A stretch of 64,000 nucleotides of DNA from JADLHS01 sp039806955 (GTDB lineage: Bacteria; Verrucomicrobiota; Verrucomicrobiia; Limisphaerales; JADLHS01): the NCBI GenBank assembly GCA_039806955.1, contig JBDHQI010000009.1, forward strand, positions 76,014 to 140,013, given 5' to 3'. A model generated the notes under the pieces. It did not search any database. It was not told where the DNA came from and worked only from the letters and a program-made list of their open reading frames with translations. The first letter of the stretch is position 1. Every line of letters begins with the position of its first letter. The translations under genes and the position numbers were made by a program. Below are positions 35,048 through 44,408 of this stretch, one piece after another.

Positions 35048-36500
35048 ATGAACTTTTACACGCCCATCTTTGCCGATGCCATCAATCTGCCGTTGGTGCT
35101 GCTGTTCGGCATCGGCGTGCTGATTCCGCTCCTGGCGTTCCAGGTTGTGGTCGAAGGTGCGATCCTCGCCCGGTTCTGGCGGATTCCATTTCGCGGGTTG
35201 GCGCGTTGCGTTTTTGTCGCCAATTGCTGGTCGTTGGTCGCCGGGTTGCCGGTCAAAATTGTCAACGTATGGCTTTACAGCCGGCTGCTGCCTGCGGATC
35301 TCGCCGGATATTTTGCGCGTTATCCGGATGCCGTGCTGCTGGGCACATTGATTTATTTTCTCGTGACCTGTCTCGTCGAGACGGGTTACGTGATGAAATG
35401 GTTGGCACGGGAAGAGCACTCTGTCTCTCGATCGCGAATCTGGTCGGGGGGTACTGATCGCCAACCTGGCCACTTACGTGGTTCTCGCGCCAGTTCACTA
35501 TCTGGTCACGCGCCCGATCCACGACATTCAGGAATTCACAACCGACACTGCCTGGGCCAGCCAGCCCCTCACGCAGATTCTCTACGTTGACACGGCGACG
35601 CAGCACCTGAAAACCATTCGCTCCGATGGCTCGAAACTGGAGACAGTCGTGCCGTTGCCCGTGGTGGATTATCAGGTTTCCGCCGATCTGAACCTGTGTT
35701 TGTTTCGCGCTCCGGATGGGAACTTGTATTTGTATCGGCGCGAGGCCGCCACCGCCCAACTGGTCTGGAAAACCAAGGCCCGGTATTTCATGGAGAACGT
35801 GGCCTTCAGTCCTTCGGGGCGTTTCGTCGCCTGGTTCGATCCGGACACGCGAGTGCTGGAGGTGACCGATCTGCAAAGCGCGGAACACTGGTCGGCGACG
35901 TTGGCGAAACTGGAGACGACGACTCAAATCGCGTGGACGACCAACGATTCACAATTGGTATTTTCATCACGCACCCCAAAAACCTGGTTGCGGATAACTC
36001 CAGATCTGGGTTTGGAAGAATTGGCCTCCCAACCCGAAGCGTTGCCGTCGCTCGCCCAAGTGTATGGTCGAGTGGGAGGCAGCCACCGTTTCAGTGGCCC
36101 TAATTGGGGGCAAGCTTATTCCACTGATGAACTGGATGAGTTAAAAGTTTGGGCGCTGCCGGGTTTGGGCGCATCCATGCGGATTTACCGCACCAACCGT
36201 CCATCCGCAGGTCTGGTGAAACTCGCGGTCAATCCGGGTTTGCTCCACCTCTCGCGTTACGATTTTACCTTCACGCATCCACGCTTTCTCGCGGCCGGAC
36301 GCGAGTGTCTTTTTGAAACGTCCACCGATATTTATCTGTTGGACCTGGAGCGCAAGCGCATCGGCCGGGTGGTGGCCGGGCACAGTTACAGCTTGTTAAA
36401 TCCACGTTACGCCAAGGGCAATGATATTGCCGTTCTGATTTCCGTGCGATTGGGCGGCGCAATGCGAGTGATAATTAGAGCATTTCGAGTATTCCTGTAG
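35048..36500 (+). CDS. Membrane protein with C-terminal beta-propeller-like domain, frameshifted in a G6 run
   Basis: One gene appears split in two frames. From ATG 35048 a first frame encodes about four membrane helices (PLVLLFGIGVLIPLLAFQVV, VFVANCWSLVAGLPV, LGTLIYFLVTCLVE) and loses coding character after the six-G run at 35446-35451. Reading moves to the next frame, which continues with a helix-like VLIANLATYVVLAPVHYL and then a WD40/TolB-like soluble part (FSPSGRFVAWFDPDTRVLEV) ending at 36500. With five G instead of six the join would read Trp-Ser-Gly-Val-Leu and give about 483 residues. The C-terminal half alone could be called from a GTG at 35478. Function unknown; a sequencing error, a real mutation or programmed shifting are possible. 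Confidence 0.7.
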
Positions 36501-36521
36501 CTCTCGACCCGCGATCGGAAA

Positions 36522-36600
36522 GCGGCAGCGGGCTGCCGCACTCCAAAACCTCGCGGGCACAGAACTCATTCCGCCATTCGAACTCAGCCTTCACTGAGTT
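36522..36600. repeat. Two hairpins in the spacer between convergent genes
   Basis: GCGGCAG at 36522-36528 pairs with CTGCCGC at 36533-36539 around a CGGG loop. Further on, AACTCAG at 36581-36587 pairs with CTGAGTT at 36594-36600. They lie between the membrane/propeller gene (ends 36500) and alanine dehydrogenase (ends 36706). The first hairpin resembles a dispersed palindromic element type; either could stop transcription. Confidence 0.6.
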
Positions 36601-36705
36601 ACGCTCATTCTGCTTCGACAGCTACGGCTCTAATTGAATCGCCATAGAGCGTATTAACCGTGAGGCCGATGTAATGGCGCGGACGAGGCGCGCGCAATCG
36701 TCGCG

Positions 36706-37806
36706 TTATATTTTCGGCGCGGTGTAATCCAAGCCATGCGCGGCAGCCACGGCCCGGTGGGTGACTTTTCCGTTCATCACGTTGATGCCGCCGAGCAGCG
36801 CAGGTTGACGTTGGATGACGTCGCTCAGTTTGTTTCCGGCGAGCGTGGTCAAAAAGCGGAACGTGGCATTGGTCAAAGCCTGGGTCGCGGTGCGCGCGTA
36901 GGCTCCGGGCATGTTGGCCACGCAGTAATGGGTCACCCCTTCCTCGACAAACGTCGGGTGATCGTGCGTGGTGGGATGCGAGGTTTCCACACATCCGCCC
37001 TGATCAATCGCAATGTCCACCAACGCGCTGCCGGGGCGCATGGATTTAAGCATTTCCCGGGTCACCAGCTTCGGCGCGCGCGCACCAGGAACGAGCACCG
37101 CGCCGATGAGCAAATCCACCTGCGGCAACAATTCCATAAGGTGAGTTTCATTGGAATAAAACGTGTGAACCGAAGGCAGCGTGAGATCGAGAAAGCGCAT
37201 GCGTTCCAAATCCACCTCCAGGATGGTCACATCGGCGCCGAGTCCCAGAGCCATGCGCGCGGCATTCAGCCCCGAAGTGCCGCCGCCCAGCACCGCAACT
37301 TTGCCGGGCAACACACCCGGCACCCCGCCGAGCAACACGCCGCTGCCACCAAGGTGTTTGGCCAGAAAATAGCTGCCGACTTGAAGACTCATGCGTCCGG
37401 CGATCTCGCTCATCGGCTCGAGCAACGGCAGGCGATGATTCACCTCGATGGTTTCGTAAGCGATGCAGGTGGCCCCGGACTGGAGCAACGCTTCCGTGAG
37501 CGGCTGACTGGCGGCGAGATGCAGGTAGGTGAATAAAATCTGGCCGGAGCGCAGCAACCCGTACTCGGATGGCAACGGTTCTTTGACCTTGACGATCAAA
37601 TCCGCCCGGGCAAAGACGGCTTCGTGCGTGTCTATGAGCCGGGCTCCGGCGCGTTCGTATTCGGCGTCGGCATAACCGGAGCCCACGCCCGCGCCGCGCT
37701 CGACGAGAACGGTATGGCCGTGTTTGGTGAGTTGATACGCCCCGCTGGGCACGAGGGCCACGCGGTATTCTTGAGTTTTAATTTCTTTGGGTACGCCAAT
37801 GATCAT
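36706..37806 (-). CDS. ald: Alanine dehydrogenase
   Basis: 366 residues, full length for Ald, which interconverts L-alanine and pyruvate plus ammonium with NAD. The N-terminal MIIGVPKEIKTQEYRVALVP carries the conserved substrate-binding R and K residues. GKVAVLGGGTSGLNAARMALGLGADVTILEVD is the Rossmann NAD site with the adenine-ribose acidic residue at its end. The family signatures SEIAGRMSLQVG and TVEDHPTF-like (TTHDHPTFVEEGVTHYCVANMPGA) regions are present. Its start overlaps the stop of the YihY-type gene by four bases (37803-37806, ATGA), so the two are translationally coupled. Confidence 0.96.
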   Translation of the reverse strand: MIIGVPKEIKTQEYRVALVPSGAYQLTKHGHTVLVERGAGVGSGYADAEYERAGARLIDTHEAVFARADLIVKVKEPLPSEYGLLRSGQILFTYLHLAASQPLTEALLQSGATCIAYETIEVNHRLPLLEPMSEIAGRMSLQVGSYFLAKHLGGSGVLLGGVPGVLPGKVAVLGGGTSGLNAARMALGLGADVTILEVDLERMRFLDLTLPSVHTFYSNETHLMELLPQVDLLIGAVLVPGARAPKLVTREMLKSMRPGSALVDIAIDQGGCVETSHPTTHDHPTFVEEGVTHYCVANMPGAYARTATQALTNATFRFLTTLAGNKLSDVIQRQPALLGGINVMNGKVTHRAVAAAHGLDYTAPKI

Positions 37807-39662
37807 AAGGGAAAATCTTGCTCCTCGGTTTCCAGCGCGGCCACAGTCGGGGCGGTGGAGGGAGGATTTGTGGTCGCCAACGTCGGCGCGTTTGTTTCCA
37901 CAGGCGATACCGCGTCGGTAGAAGCAGCGGGAACGTCCACTTCGATTTCAGATGCGCTTGTCAGACGGCTGGCGAGCGGTGGTGCCAGCTCGGATTTTGG
38001 AGCGGCTTCCGTCGCCACAGCGGATTCCACATTGATGGCCGCATGGGTTGAACGGGCGCCGTTCAGCGCCAAGCGCGCTTGGGCGCGATCCACCAGATCG
38101 CGCATGGAAACGGCGGTGGCGGCGTGTTCTTCAGCCGCTTGAATGCGCGCGAATTCACCCAGCACCTCCAGCCGCACCGGTTCATCGCGGGTGGCGGGCT
38201 CCTGACCGTGCGCGGCGCGCATGGCGTAAAGGACCTGGTGGCAGTTGATGGTTTCCAAGGGGCGCGCCGGTGAATAGCCCACTTCGCTGCCGCCGACTTC
38301 CACCACCAGTTGCGACGCGAGCAGCGTGTGCATGATCTGTTGCACCAGTTTGCTCGGGATGCCGAGTTCGCTGGTGATCTGCCGCACAGTGGCCGGCGGC
38401 AAACCGCGTTGGAACCGTTGCCCGATGCAGGTCATCAAGCGCAGCGCGACAAATTCACGCCCGCGTTGATTCACGTTTTCCGCCAGCCGATCCTGCAAAT
38501 AGGAGGCGCGATTCTGAAAGGCGTAGGCCACCTGCGCACCGAACAGCACGGTCAACCAACTGATGTAAAGGCCGCCCATGAATAGCGGCACGATCGCGAG
38601 TCCACCGTAAATCTTGTTGGCGTTCACCCAGCGCGACGCCAGTAAAAAACCGAGGTGATTGTAAAAATGCCAGGCCACCCCCGCGAGCGCGCCCCCGACC
38701 AGCGCGGCACTGAAGTTGACGCGCGTGTTGGGAACGAGTTTGTAGAACAGCGCGAACGTGAAAGCGATGATGATCACTGGCAGCAGACTGGTGATTAGCG
38801 GCTCCAGAAACGGAATGATGGTGATTAAATCCCGCGTGCGCTGAAAGTTGGGCTGGTTCATCAATCCCAACGCGAGAATCAACAGCGTCGGTCCAAAGCC
38901 AATGGTGAAGCTGTAGTTGGTGATGCGCGACCACCAATCGCGCCCGTGCGTCACGCCCCAAATGTCGTTAAACACCTCCTCCACCCGCGCGAGGGTCAAA
39001 ATGGCGGTCACGATCAAAAAGAACATGCCCGTAAAACCGAGCGTGGCGCTGGAACTTTTTTTGGCGAAGCCGTAGATAAAGTTGGCGACCTGTTCCGCCA
39101 CGCTTTCCTTGGCGTGCGTCAGCTCGGTACTCTCGTTGGGGCTGGACAACCGAGCGTTGGCGGGAGGGGCTTCAGAAACGGCAAGGGAATCATCCGGTGC
39201 GATCAAGAGCGGACCGTCTTGCCGGGCGCGCAGTTCATCCACTCCAAACTGAATGCGATCCAAACCGCTGGTGAGGTTGGAAATCGGGTCGAGCTGTTGG
39301 TCCGGACTCAAGGCCAAGGAAACGACCGGCGGCTGATTCGTGCCGGTGGGAGCGGGGACGATACGTTCGACCATCTGGGCGATGAACGCGCGGATTTGGG
39401 CTTCGCCCTTGGATTCGAGAATGGCATTGGCGACGCCCAGCACCACGGTGAGGATGGGAATCATCGCCACCATGGTGGTGAAAGACAAAGCCGAGGCACG
39501 AATCGGACAGCGGTTGCGGACAAAACTGCTGCCCACCAGCGTCCAGAAATGGAAGAACCGCTCGAACTTGCTCAACCCACCCTCGAACAAAAAATCGTCT
39601 TCCTTCGAAGGGTCAAAGGAACTGGAGGCGATTTGCGCGAGACGTTGGAACCATTTCTTCAT
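37803..39662 (-). CDS. YihY/BrkB-family integral membrane protein with C-terminal winged-helix-like and Pro/Ala-rich regions
   Basis: 619 residues, about twice the usual YihY length. The core has the family pattern: RNRCPIRASALSFTTMVAMIPILTVVLG (helix 1) and later helices including LGFTGMFFLIVTAILTLARVEEVFNDIWG. An about 100-residue insert follows helix 1 and is predicted periplasmic. After the last helix (about residue 405) comes a region like a winged helix (PPATVRQITSELGIPSKLVQQIMHTL), then a low-complexity Ala/Pro/Thr-rich tail. The family role is uncertain; older RNase BN naming is not supported. Coupled to ald downstream. Confidence 0.88.
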   Translation of the reverse strand: MKKWFQRLAQIASSSFDPSKEDDFLFEGGLSKFERFFHFWTLVGSSFVRNRCPIRASALSFTTMVAMIPILTVVLGVANAILESKGEAQIRAFIAQMVERIVPAPTGTNQPPVVSLALSPDQQLDPISNLTSGLDRIQFGVDELRARQDGPLLIAPDDSLAVSEAPPANARLSSPNESTELTHAKESVAEQVANFIYGFAKKSSSATLGFTGMFFLIVTAILTLARVEEVFNDIWGVTHGRDWWSRITNYSFTIGFGPTLLILALGLMNQPNFQRTRDLITIIPFLEPLITSLLPVIIIAFTFALFYKLVPNTRVNFSAALVGGALAGVAWHFYNHLGFLLASRWVNANKIYGGLAIVPLFMGGLYISWLTVLFGAQVAYAFQNRASYLQDRLAENVNQRGREFVALRLMTCIGQRFQRGLPPATVRQITSELGIPSKLVQQIMHTLLASQLVVEVGGSEVGYSPARPLETINCHQVLYAMRAAHGQEPATRDEPVRLEVLGEFARIQAAEEHAATAVSMRDLVDRAQARLALNGARSTHAAINVESAVATEAAPKSELAPPLASRLTSASEIEVDVPAASTDAVSPVETNAPTLATTNPPSTAPTVAALETEEQDFPL

Positions 39663-39867
39663 TGTTCGACCGAAATCACGCTAACAAAGCGCCCCCTCAA
39701 GTCAATCGGCGCGACGACTTTTGTACGATTTGGCTGGTAACGCAACGAGGCGCAATCGGTCTTACGTCGAACGCGGGATTCCCGGTGTGATTGACTTTTC
39801 AGGAGGCTGATGCTAACCCGACACGGCGAATAAAGTGAAACTGCGAGCGTCGAACAACAGTTGAGTT

Positions 39868-40560
39868 ATGAAGAAATTCGTAATCATCCTCCTGAGTGGA
39901 ATAGGGCTCATCCCGATGCGGGCGCAATGGTTGCATCCGGAGGCCGTGCAAGGCGCGTTTCTGGGCGGGTTGATCGGCGGCATCGCCGGCGGTCACCATC
40001 ATGCGTTTTCGGGTCGGGACGCCGCGCTCGGCGCCGGCGTGGGGCTTTTGGCTGGCACCCTGATTGGAGAAGCCAACCGCTCGCGTTACGATTACGGAAC
40101 GACGTTCTATGCGGACCCAACGCTGAGTCTCAATTTTGGCTATGGTTACTATCACCGGGGCCGCTCGGTATATGTCGGTTATACGCCGGGTTGGTATCAT
40201 GCGCCGCGCACCGACTACCGCGCCATGCGCCCCAACTACGCCGTGAGCGGAACGATGTTCGGCGCCGCTTCGGGAGCGTTGATTGGGGCAGCCAACCATC
40301 ACGCGGGCCAAGGCGCAATCATCGGCGCCGCGGCGGGATTGGTGGCCGGTGGTGTGGCGGAAGCGGCGGCAATTAAACGCGAGCGCGCCGAAGCGCAGAA
40401 CGCAAATCTCCGGGTTGAAACGACTGCAACCGTTGCCCGCCAGCCGGAAGGAGCGAGCCACCCCATCACTTCGCAACCAAGCTGCACTTCAACGTATTAT
40501 TGGACGCCGCGCCCGCAGATCGCGGATGCGCCGAGTGTACCAAACGCGCCGACCTTTTGA
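39868..40560 (+). CDS. Exported glycine-zipper protein
   Basis: 230 residues with signal peptide (FVIILLSGIGLIPMRA). Two glycine-zipper segments are evident: residues about 27-65 (FLGGLIGGIAGG, ALGAGVGLLAGTLIG) and about 125-165 (GTMFGAASGALIGA, AIIGAAAGLVAGG), separated by a Tyr-rich stretch. Such proteins insert hairpins into membranes or assemble in the envelope (compare YcfJ/SlyB-type lipoproteins). The C-terminus is polar and unstructured. It is 114 bp upstream of the LpoB-like gene, in the same direction, so an envelope cluster is likely. Specific function unknown. Confidence 0.78.
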   Translation: MKKFVIILLSGIGLIPMRAQWLHPEAVQGAFLGGLIGGIAGGHHHAFSGRDAALGAGVGLLAGTLIGEANRSRYDYGTTFYADPTLSLNFGYGYYHRGRSVYVGYTPGWYHAPRTDYRAMRPNYAVSGTMFGAASGALIGAANHHAGQGAIIGAAAGLVAGGVAEAAAIKRERAEAQNANLRVETTATVARQPEGASHPITSQPSCTSTYYWTPRPQIADAPSVPNAPTF

Positions 40561-40674
40561 GCTCCCAACGAATGCTTGAAAAGATCGCCACGAGAGTTGG
40601 CTTGTTTCCGATTGGCGTCCGTGTTCCCCTGAGCGAGTTGGGTGTGAAATTCGATTATTAAGCAATTATCAAAT

Positions 40675-41298
40675 ATGAAAACCATTGGTCGTAAAATTAC
40701 CGGTCTGGCTTTAATTGCGTTGGTCGCGGGTTGCGCCTCGCGCGGCGTCAAGAATCCTTCGGGCGTCCCGGTCACACGCATGAACGCGGATGAGCAGGGA
40801 TTTGTCGCGGGCACTGGCGTTGAATCGCAGGATTTGGTGGCGGTGACCGATAAGATGGCGCGCAGCATCTTGGGCATTCAATCCATCGCCACCGCCGCGG
40901 CGCCGCCCATCATCGTGCTCGATCCAGTGGAGAACAAAACCCGTTTCCCCATCAACAAGGACATCTTTCTCACCCGCATCCGCACCGAACTGATTAAAAA
41001 GGCCGGCGGCAAGGTGACGTTCCTCGCCCGGGATCGGATGGCGGCGCTGGAGAAGGAACGCAACCTGAAACGCGAAGGCGCCGTGACGGCGTCGAGCAAT
41101 CCCCAGGCGCAGGAATTTGCCGGCGCGGACTATTTCCTGACGGGCACACTGGAAGGCATGTCCACCCGCACCTCGGCGGGAACGAGTGATTACATCCTGT
41201 ACACCTTCCAACTCATCAACGCCCGCACCAGCGCCATCGTTTGGGAAGACAACGCGGAAATTAAGAAGCAGGGCTTGGAAGACGCGGCATATCGGTGA
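40675..41298 (+). CDS. lpoB: LpoB-like outer-membrane lipoprotein (penicillin-binding-protein activator)
   Basis: 207 residues with a lipoprotein signal ending in LVAGC. The mature part has the LpoB/PF13036 pattern: IIVLDPVENKTRFPINKDIFLTRIRTEL, a middle ...FLARDRMAALEKERNLKREG and the C-terminal YILYTFQLINARTSAIVWEDNAEIKKQG. In E. coli LpoB reaches through the peptidoglycan to activate the bifunctional synthase PBP1b; here the role is inferred. Next genes are a COG3014-like lipoprotein and a YcfL-like lipoprotein, the latter matching the E. coli neighbourhood (ycfL beside lpoB). Some family members bind other partners, so the exact target is open. Confidence 0.8.
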   Translation: MKTIGRKITGLALIALVAGCASRGVKNPSGVPVTRMNADEQGFVAGTGVESQDLVAVTDKMARSILGIQSIATAAAPPIIVLDPVENKTRFPINKDIFLTRIRTELIKKAGGKVTFLARDRMAALEKERNLKREGAVTASSNPQAQEFAGADYFLTGTLEGMSTRTSAGTSDYILYTFQLINARTSAIVWEDNAEIKKQGLEDAAYR

Positions 41299-41421
41299 AA
41301 AACCACGGCGAATTATCGAAGACGATTTAGGCTCGTTTTTAAAGTACAAGCAACCGGGAGAAACGCTGACCGTATTTGATCATGCGAGTACTTTATCGAA
41401 GTAGCGCAATGTTGTAGGTCA

Positions 41422-42600
41422 ATGAAACCACTCGTTTCAGGGTTGTTGCTTGTTAGCCTCCTTTTTTTCGCTGGCTGTGCTACGACCCAAACGCCTCAAA
41501 TTCCCCTGACTGGCGACATCCTCGTGGACGGGCCGCGGATGATTGCGGAAGGCCCGGCGCGCGATCAGGTGCTTTGGCAGTATCGCACGGCGGCAGCCGC
41601 ACTGCGGCGCGGGCAATTCGAGGCCGCCAAACCTTTGCTGGATGCAGCGTTGGCGCGCCTGCAAGGCGTGTACGGCCCTGACTCCGAGGCGCGAAAATCA
41701 CGCGGTATGTTCCAACGCGAATCGCACAAGACCTTCATCGGCGAACCGTACGAGCGCAGCATGGCGTATCTGTATCGCGGCATGATTTACTGGCGCGATG
41801 GGGAACTGGACAACGCCCGCGCCTGTTTTCGCAGCGCCGAGTTCGAGGACAGCGATGCTGAAAACCAGGAATACCAGGGCGACTGGGTGTTGCCGGATTA
41901 CCTCGATGGTCTGGCCACGGTGAAATTGGGCGGCGACGGGCGTGATGCTTTGCAACGAGCCCGCGCCAACGCCAAGAACATCACCCTGCCCGATTACCAG
42001 CCGCAGGCGAACGTCTTGTGTTTTGTGGAATACGGCCCCGGACCGGAGAAATATCGCGCCGGAAGTTACGGTGAGGAATTGCGTTTCCGCGCGCGCCGAT
42101 CAGAAATTTTTTCCGCCACGATAAAAACCGGCGCGATCGTCAAATCCGTGGCGCCCTGCGATGATTTGAATTTCCAAGCGACCACGCGCGGCGGGCGGCT
42201 CATGGATCACGTTCTGGCCAATAAAGCCGTGTTCAAAGGCACCACGGATTCCGCTGGCGACATGGCTTTGTTTGGTGGACTGGCAACGGCCACGGTGAGT
42301 CGGGATCGCACCGTGCAAAGCGTCGGTCTGGGAGTGGCCCTGGCGGGTTTGATCGCCAAAGGCATTTCCTCAGCCGCCACGCCCGAGGCGGATATCCGTC
42401 AATGGAACAACCTGCCGCAATTCATCAGTTTCGCCTCGTTGAAATTAACGCCCGGCAACCATGTGCTGACGGTGGAATTCAATAACGCCGGCCGCGCTTC
42501 TCTTTCGTCCTTAACCAAAACCATCAACGTGAACGTGCGCGCGGATCGAGACACGGTCGTCTATGTCAGCGACAGTTCCACAACTCCCGAAAATCAATGA
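41422..42600 (+). CDS. COG3014-like lipoprotein with TPR-like N-terminal part
   Basis: 392 residues with lipobox FFAGC. The sequence from about 45-150 reads as TPR-like helices (RTAAAALRRGQFEAAKPLLDAAL, MAYLYRGMIYWRDGELDNARACFRSAEFED), as in the uncharacterised COG3014 family. The C-terminal part is beta-rich (LKLTPGNHVLTVEFNN). It sits between the LpoB-like gene (123 bp upstream) and the YcfL-like gene, whose ATG overlaps its TGA (42597-42600, ATGA). Function unknown; conserved company with LpoB suggests a role in cell-wall synthesis control. Confidence 0.78.
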   Translation: MKPLVSGLLLVSLLFFAGCATTQTPQIPLTGDILVDGPRMIAEGPARDQVLWQYRTAAAALRRGQFEAAKPLLDAALARLQGVYGPDSEARKSRGMFQRESHKTFIGEPYERSMAYLYRGMIYWRDGELDNARACFRSAEFEDSDAENQEYQGDWVLPDYLDGLATVKLGGDGRDALQRARANAKNITLPDYQPQANVLCFVEYGPGPEKYRAGSYGEELRFRARRSEIFSATIKTGAIVKSVAPCDDLNFQATTRGGRLMDHVLANKAVFKGTTDSAGDMALFGGLATATVSRDRTVQSVGLGVALAGLIAKGISSAATPEADIRQWNNLPQFISFASLKLTPGNHVLTVEFNNAGRASLSSLTKTINVNVRADRDTVVYVSDSSTTPENQ

Positions 42601-43016
42601 ACGCAAAACATCTCCTTTTGATTCCACTGCTCGGCGCGATGCTGGCCACTGGTTGTCGCACCCATGATCGCGGCCCGTATCTGCCCGAGAACTCGAAGCG
42701 AGCCGCTTACGAAGACACTGAGCGCTTTGTGTTGCTCGATCCCGGCACGCAATACTCCGTCACCTGCTCCGGCATCAACGAACGCACGCTGGAGGACGGT
42801 CGCTTGGAAATCACGACGCTGCTACGTAACCGCGAGAATCGGCGCATCGAGATCCAGGCCAACTGCGTTTTCAAAGATGGCAACATGATGCCGATTGACG
42901 ATGAAACTCCGTTTCAAGCCGTCATTTTGACGGAGAACGCCACGGAAGCGGTGAAGTTCACGTCCATGAATAATCGCGCGAAAAAGTACACCGTTCGCGT
43001 GCGCCAGGCACGTTAA
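42597..43016 (+). CDS. YcfL-like (DUF1425) lipoprotein
   Basis: 139 residues with lipobox LATGC. The rest is beta-rich (LEITTLLRNRENRRIEIQANCVFKDGNMMPIDD, FTSMNNRAKKYTVRVRQ), like the small DUF1425/YcfL lipoproteins with an Ig-like fold. Its start overlaps the preceding COG3014-like stop by four bases, so the two are translationally coupled. In E. coli the ycfL gene lies beside lpoB, which supports functional linkage here. Its molecular role is not established. Confidence 0.78.
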   Translation: MNAKHLLLIPLLGAMLATGCRTHDRGPYLPENSKRAAYEDTERFVLLDPGTQYSVTCSGINERTLEDGRLEITTLLRNRENRRIEIQANCVFKDGNMMPIDDETPFQAVILTENATEAVKFTSMNNRAKKYTVRVRQAR

Positions 43017-43037
43017 GCTGAAGTCGCCTGCCCCGAC

Positions 43038-43640
43038 TCACGCGTCGAGTTGGGGCGATTGGATTTCACCCCACAACTCCCGCAAGTCGTCATCGGCCAG
43101 CGCCATGGCGTGAATTGGTTGTGTACCGCCGATCTCGCAGGCGCGCCACAACCAGCGCCGCGCGGCGGGCAGATTGCCCAACCGGCACTCGTAACACGCC
43201 AGGTTGAAGGCGATGGTGGCCTCGCGCGGAAATTTTTTTGCTGCCGGGATCAGAAAATCGCGCGCGGGTTCGATGCCGCCGCCGGTTTTGCGGCGCAGGG
43301 CGTACGCACAATGCAACCAACCCGCCGGTTCATCCGGCAGCGCGCGCACCAGTTGCTCGGCACATTGAAAGGCCGCGTCCCAATCCCGGTCCGCTGCCGC
43401 CAGGACGAAGCGCAAACTCAACACGGCCGGATGCGTTTGATTTTCCGGACTGATCGCCGCCAGTTCCATTCGCGCTTCCGTGGGATTGCCCAGTTCCAGC
43501 CAACCACACGCCGCGCTAACGTAATGTGCATCCGGATTTTCCAACGGTTTCACGCGCCGAACATAGGCACGCGGCGGCGCTTCGGCAATGCCCTTTGATT
43601 TGACCTTGAGCGCGCGGACTGGTAGAACGCCGGACGACAA
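43038..43640 (-). CDS. TPR-like hypothetical protein
   Basis: 200 residues, probably starting at a TTG (43640), since no ATG gives a sensible length; the exact start is uncertain. The sequence is alpha-helical with TPR-like repeats (HYVSAACGWLELGNPTEARMELAAI, AFNLACYECRLGNLPAARRWLWRACEIG). No signal peptide. It is divergent from pyrH with only 23 bp between starts, so the promoters overlap. TPR proteins mediate protein contacts; no partner is indicated. Confidence 0.7.
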   Translation of the reverse strand: MSSGVLPVRALKVKSKGIAEAPPRAYVRRVKPLENPDAHYVSAACGWLELGNPTEARMELAAISPENQTHPAVLSLRFVLAAADRDWDAAFQCAEQLVRALPDEPAGWLHCAYALRRKTGGGIEPARDFLIPAAKKFPREATIAFNLACYECRLGNLPAARRWLWRACEIGGTQPIHAMALADDDLRELWGEIQSPQLDA

Positions 43641-43663
43641 AAACGTCGCCGCCGCATCGTATT

Positions 43664-44389
43664 ATGAAAACCAGCGCCCAACCCAGATATCGTCGCATCC
43701 TCCTTAAACTCAGCGGTGAAGCGCTGGGTGGCGAGGCGGGATTTGGCATCAACGCGCGCGAAATTCAGAGTATGGCGGAACAGGTGCGCGAGGTGCGCGA
43801 CCTGGGCGTGGAAGTCGTTGTGGTACTCGGCGGGGGGAACATCTTCCGCGGTTTGGCGGGGAGCGAGAAGGGCATTGAGCGCGCCACCGGCGATTACATG
43901 GGCATGTTGGCCACCATCATCAACTCGCTCGCTTTGCAGGATGCGCTCGAAAAAATCGGGGTGGCCACGCGGGTGCAAACGGCCATCGCCATGCCGCAGG
44001 TGGCGGAAACCTTCATCCGCCGCCGCGCCGTGCGGCATCTGGAAAAAGGCCGCGTGGTCATTTTTGGCGGCGGTACGGGCAACCCCTACTTCTCCACCGA
44101 CACCGCCGCGGCCCTGCGCGCGACGGAAATCGGCGCGGAAGTCATCTTGAAAGCCACCAAGGTGGATGGCATCTACGAGAGCGACCCCAAAAAAGATCCG
44201 GCCGCCCGACGCTACCCGCAGATCACTTACCTGGAATGTTTGCAGAAACAGCTCAAGGTGATGGACGCCACCGCCTTCTCGCTTTGCATGGACAACAAAA
44301 TGCCCATCATCGTCTTCGATTTTTTCAAACCGCACAACCTGAAGCGCGTGGTGCTGGGCGAGTCCGTCGGCACGGTGGTGACGGGATGA
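43664..44389 (+). CDS. pyrH: UMP kinase
   Basis: 241 residues, standard for bacterial PyrH, which phosphorylates UMP to UDP in the cytoplasm. Amino-acid-kinase motifs are present: KLSGEALGG (phosphate binding), VVVLGGGNIFRG, GDYMGMLATIINSLAL, GGGTGNPYFSTDTAAALRA and ATKVDGIYESDPKKDP. The N-terminus starts at ATG 43664 after a few extra residues. It is followed after 19 bp by mutM; the more usual tsf and frr neighbours are absent. Confidence 0.97.
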   Translation: MKTSAQPRYRRILLKLSGEALGGEAGFGINAREIQSMAEQVREVRDLGVEVVVVLGGGNIFRGLAGSEKGIERATGDYMGMLATIINSLALQDALEKIGVATRVQTAIAMPQVAETFIRRRAVRHLEKGRVVIFGGGTGNPYFSTDTAAALRATEIGAEVILKATKVDGIYESDPKKDPAARRYPQITYLECLQKQLKVMDATAFSLCMDNKMPIIVFDFFKPHNLKRVVLGESVGTVVTG

Positions 44390-44408
44390 TCCGATCGGAA
44401 CAAGCCGC

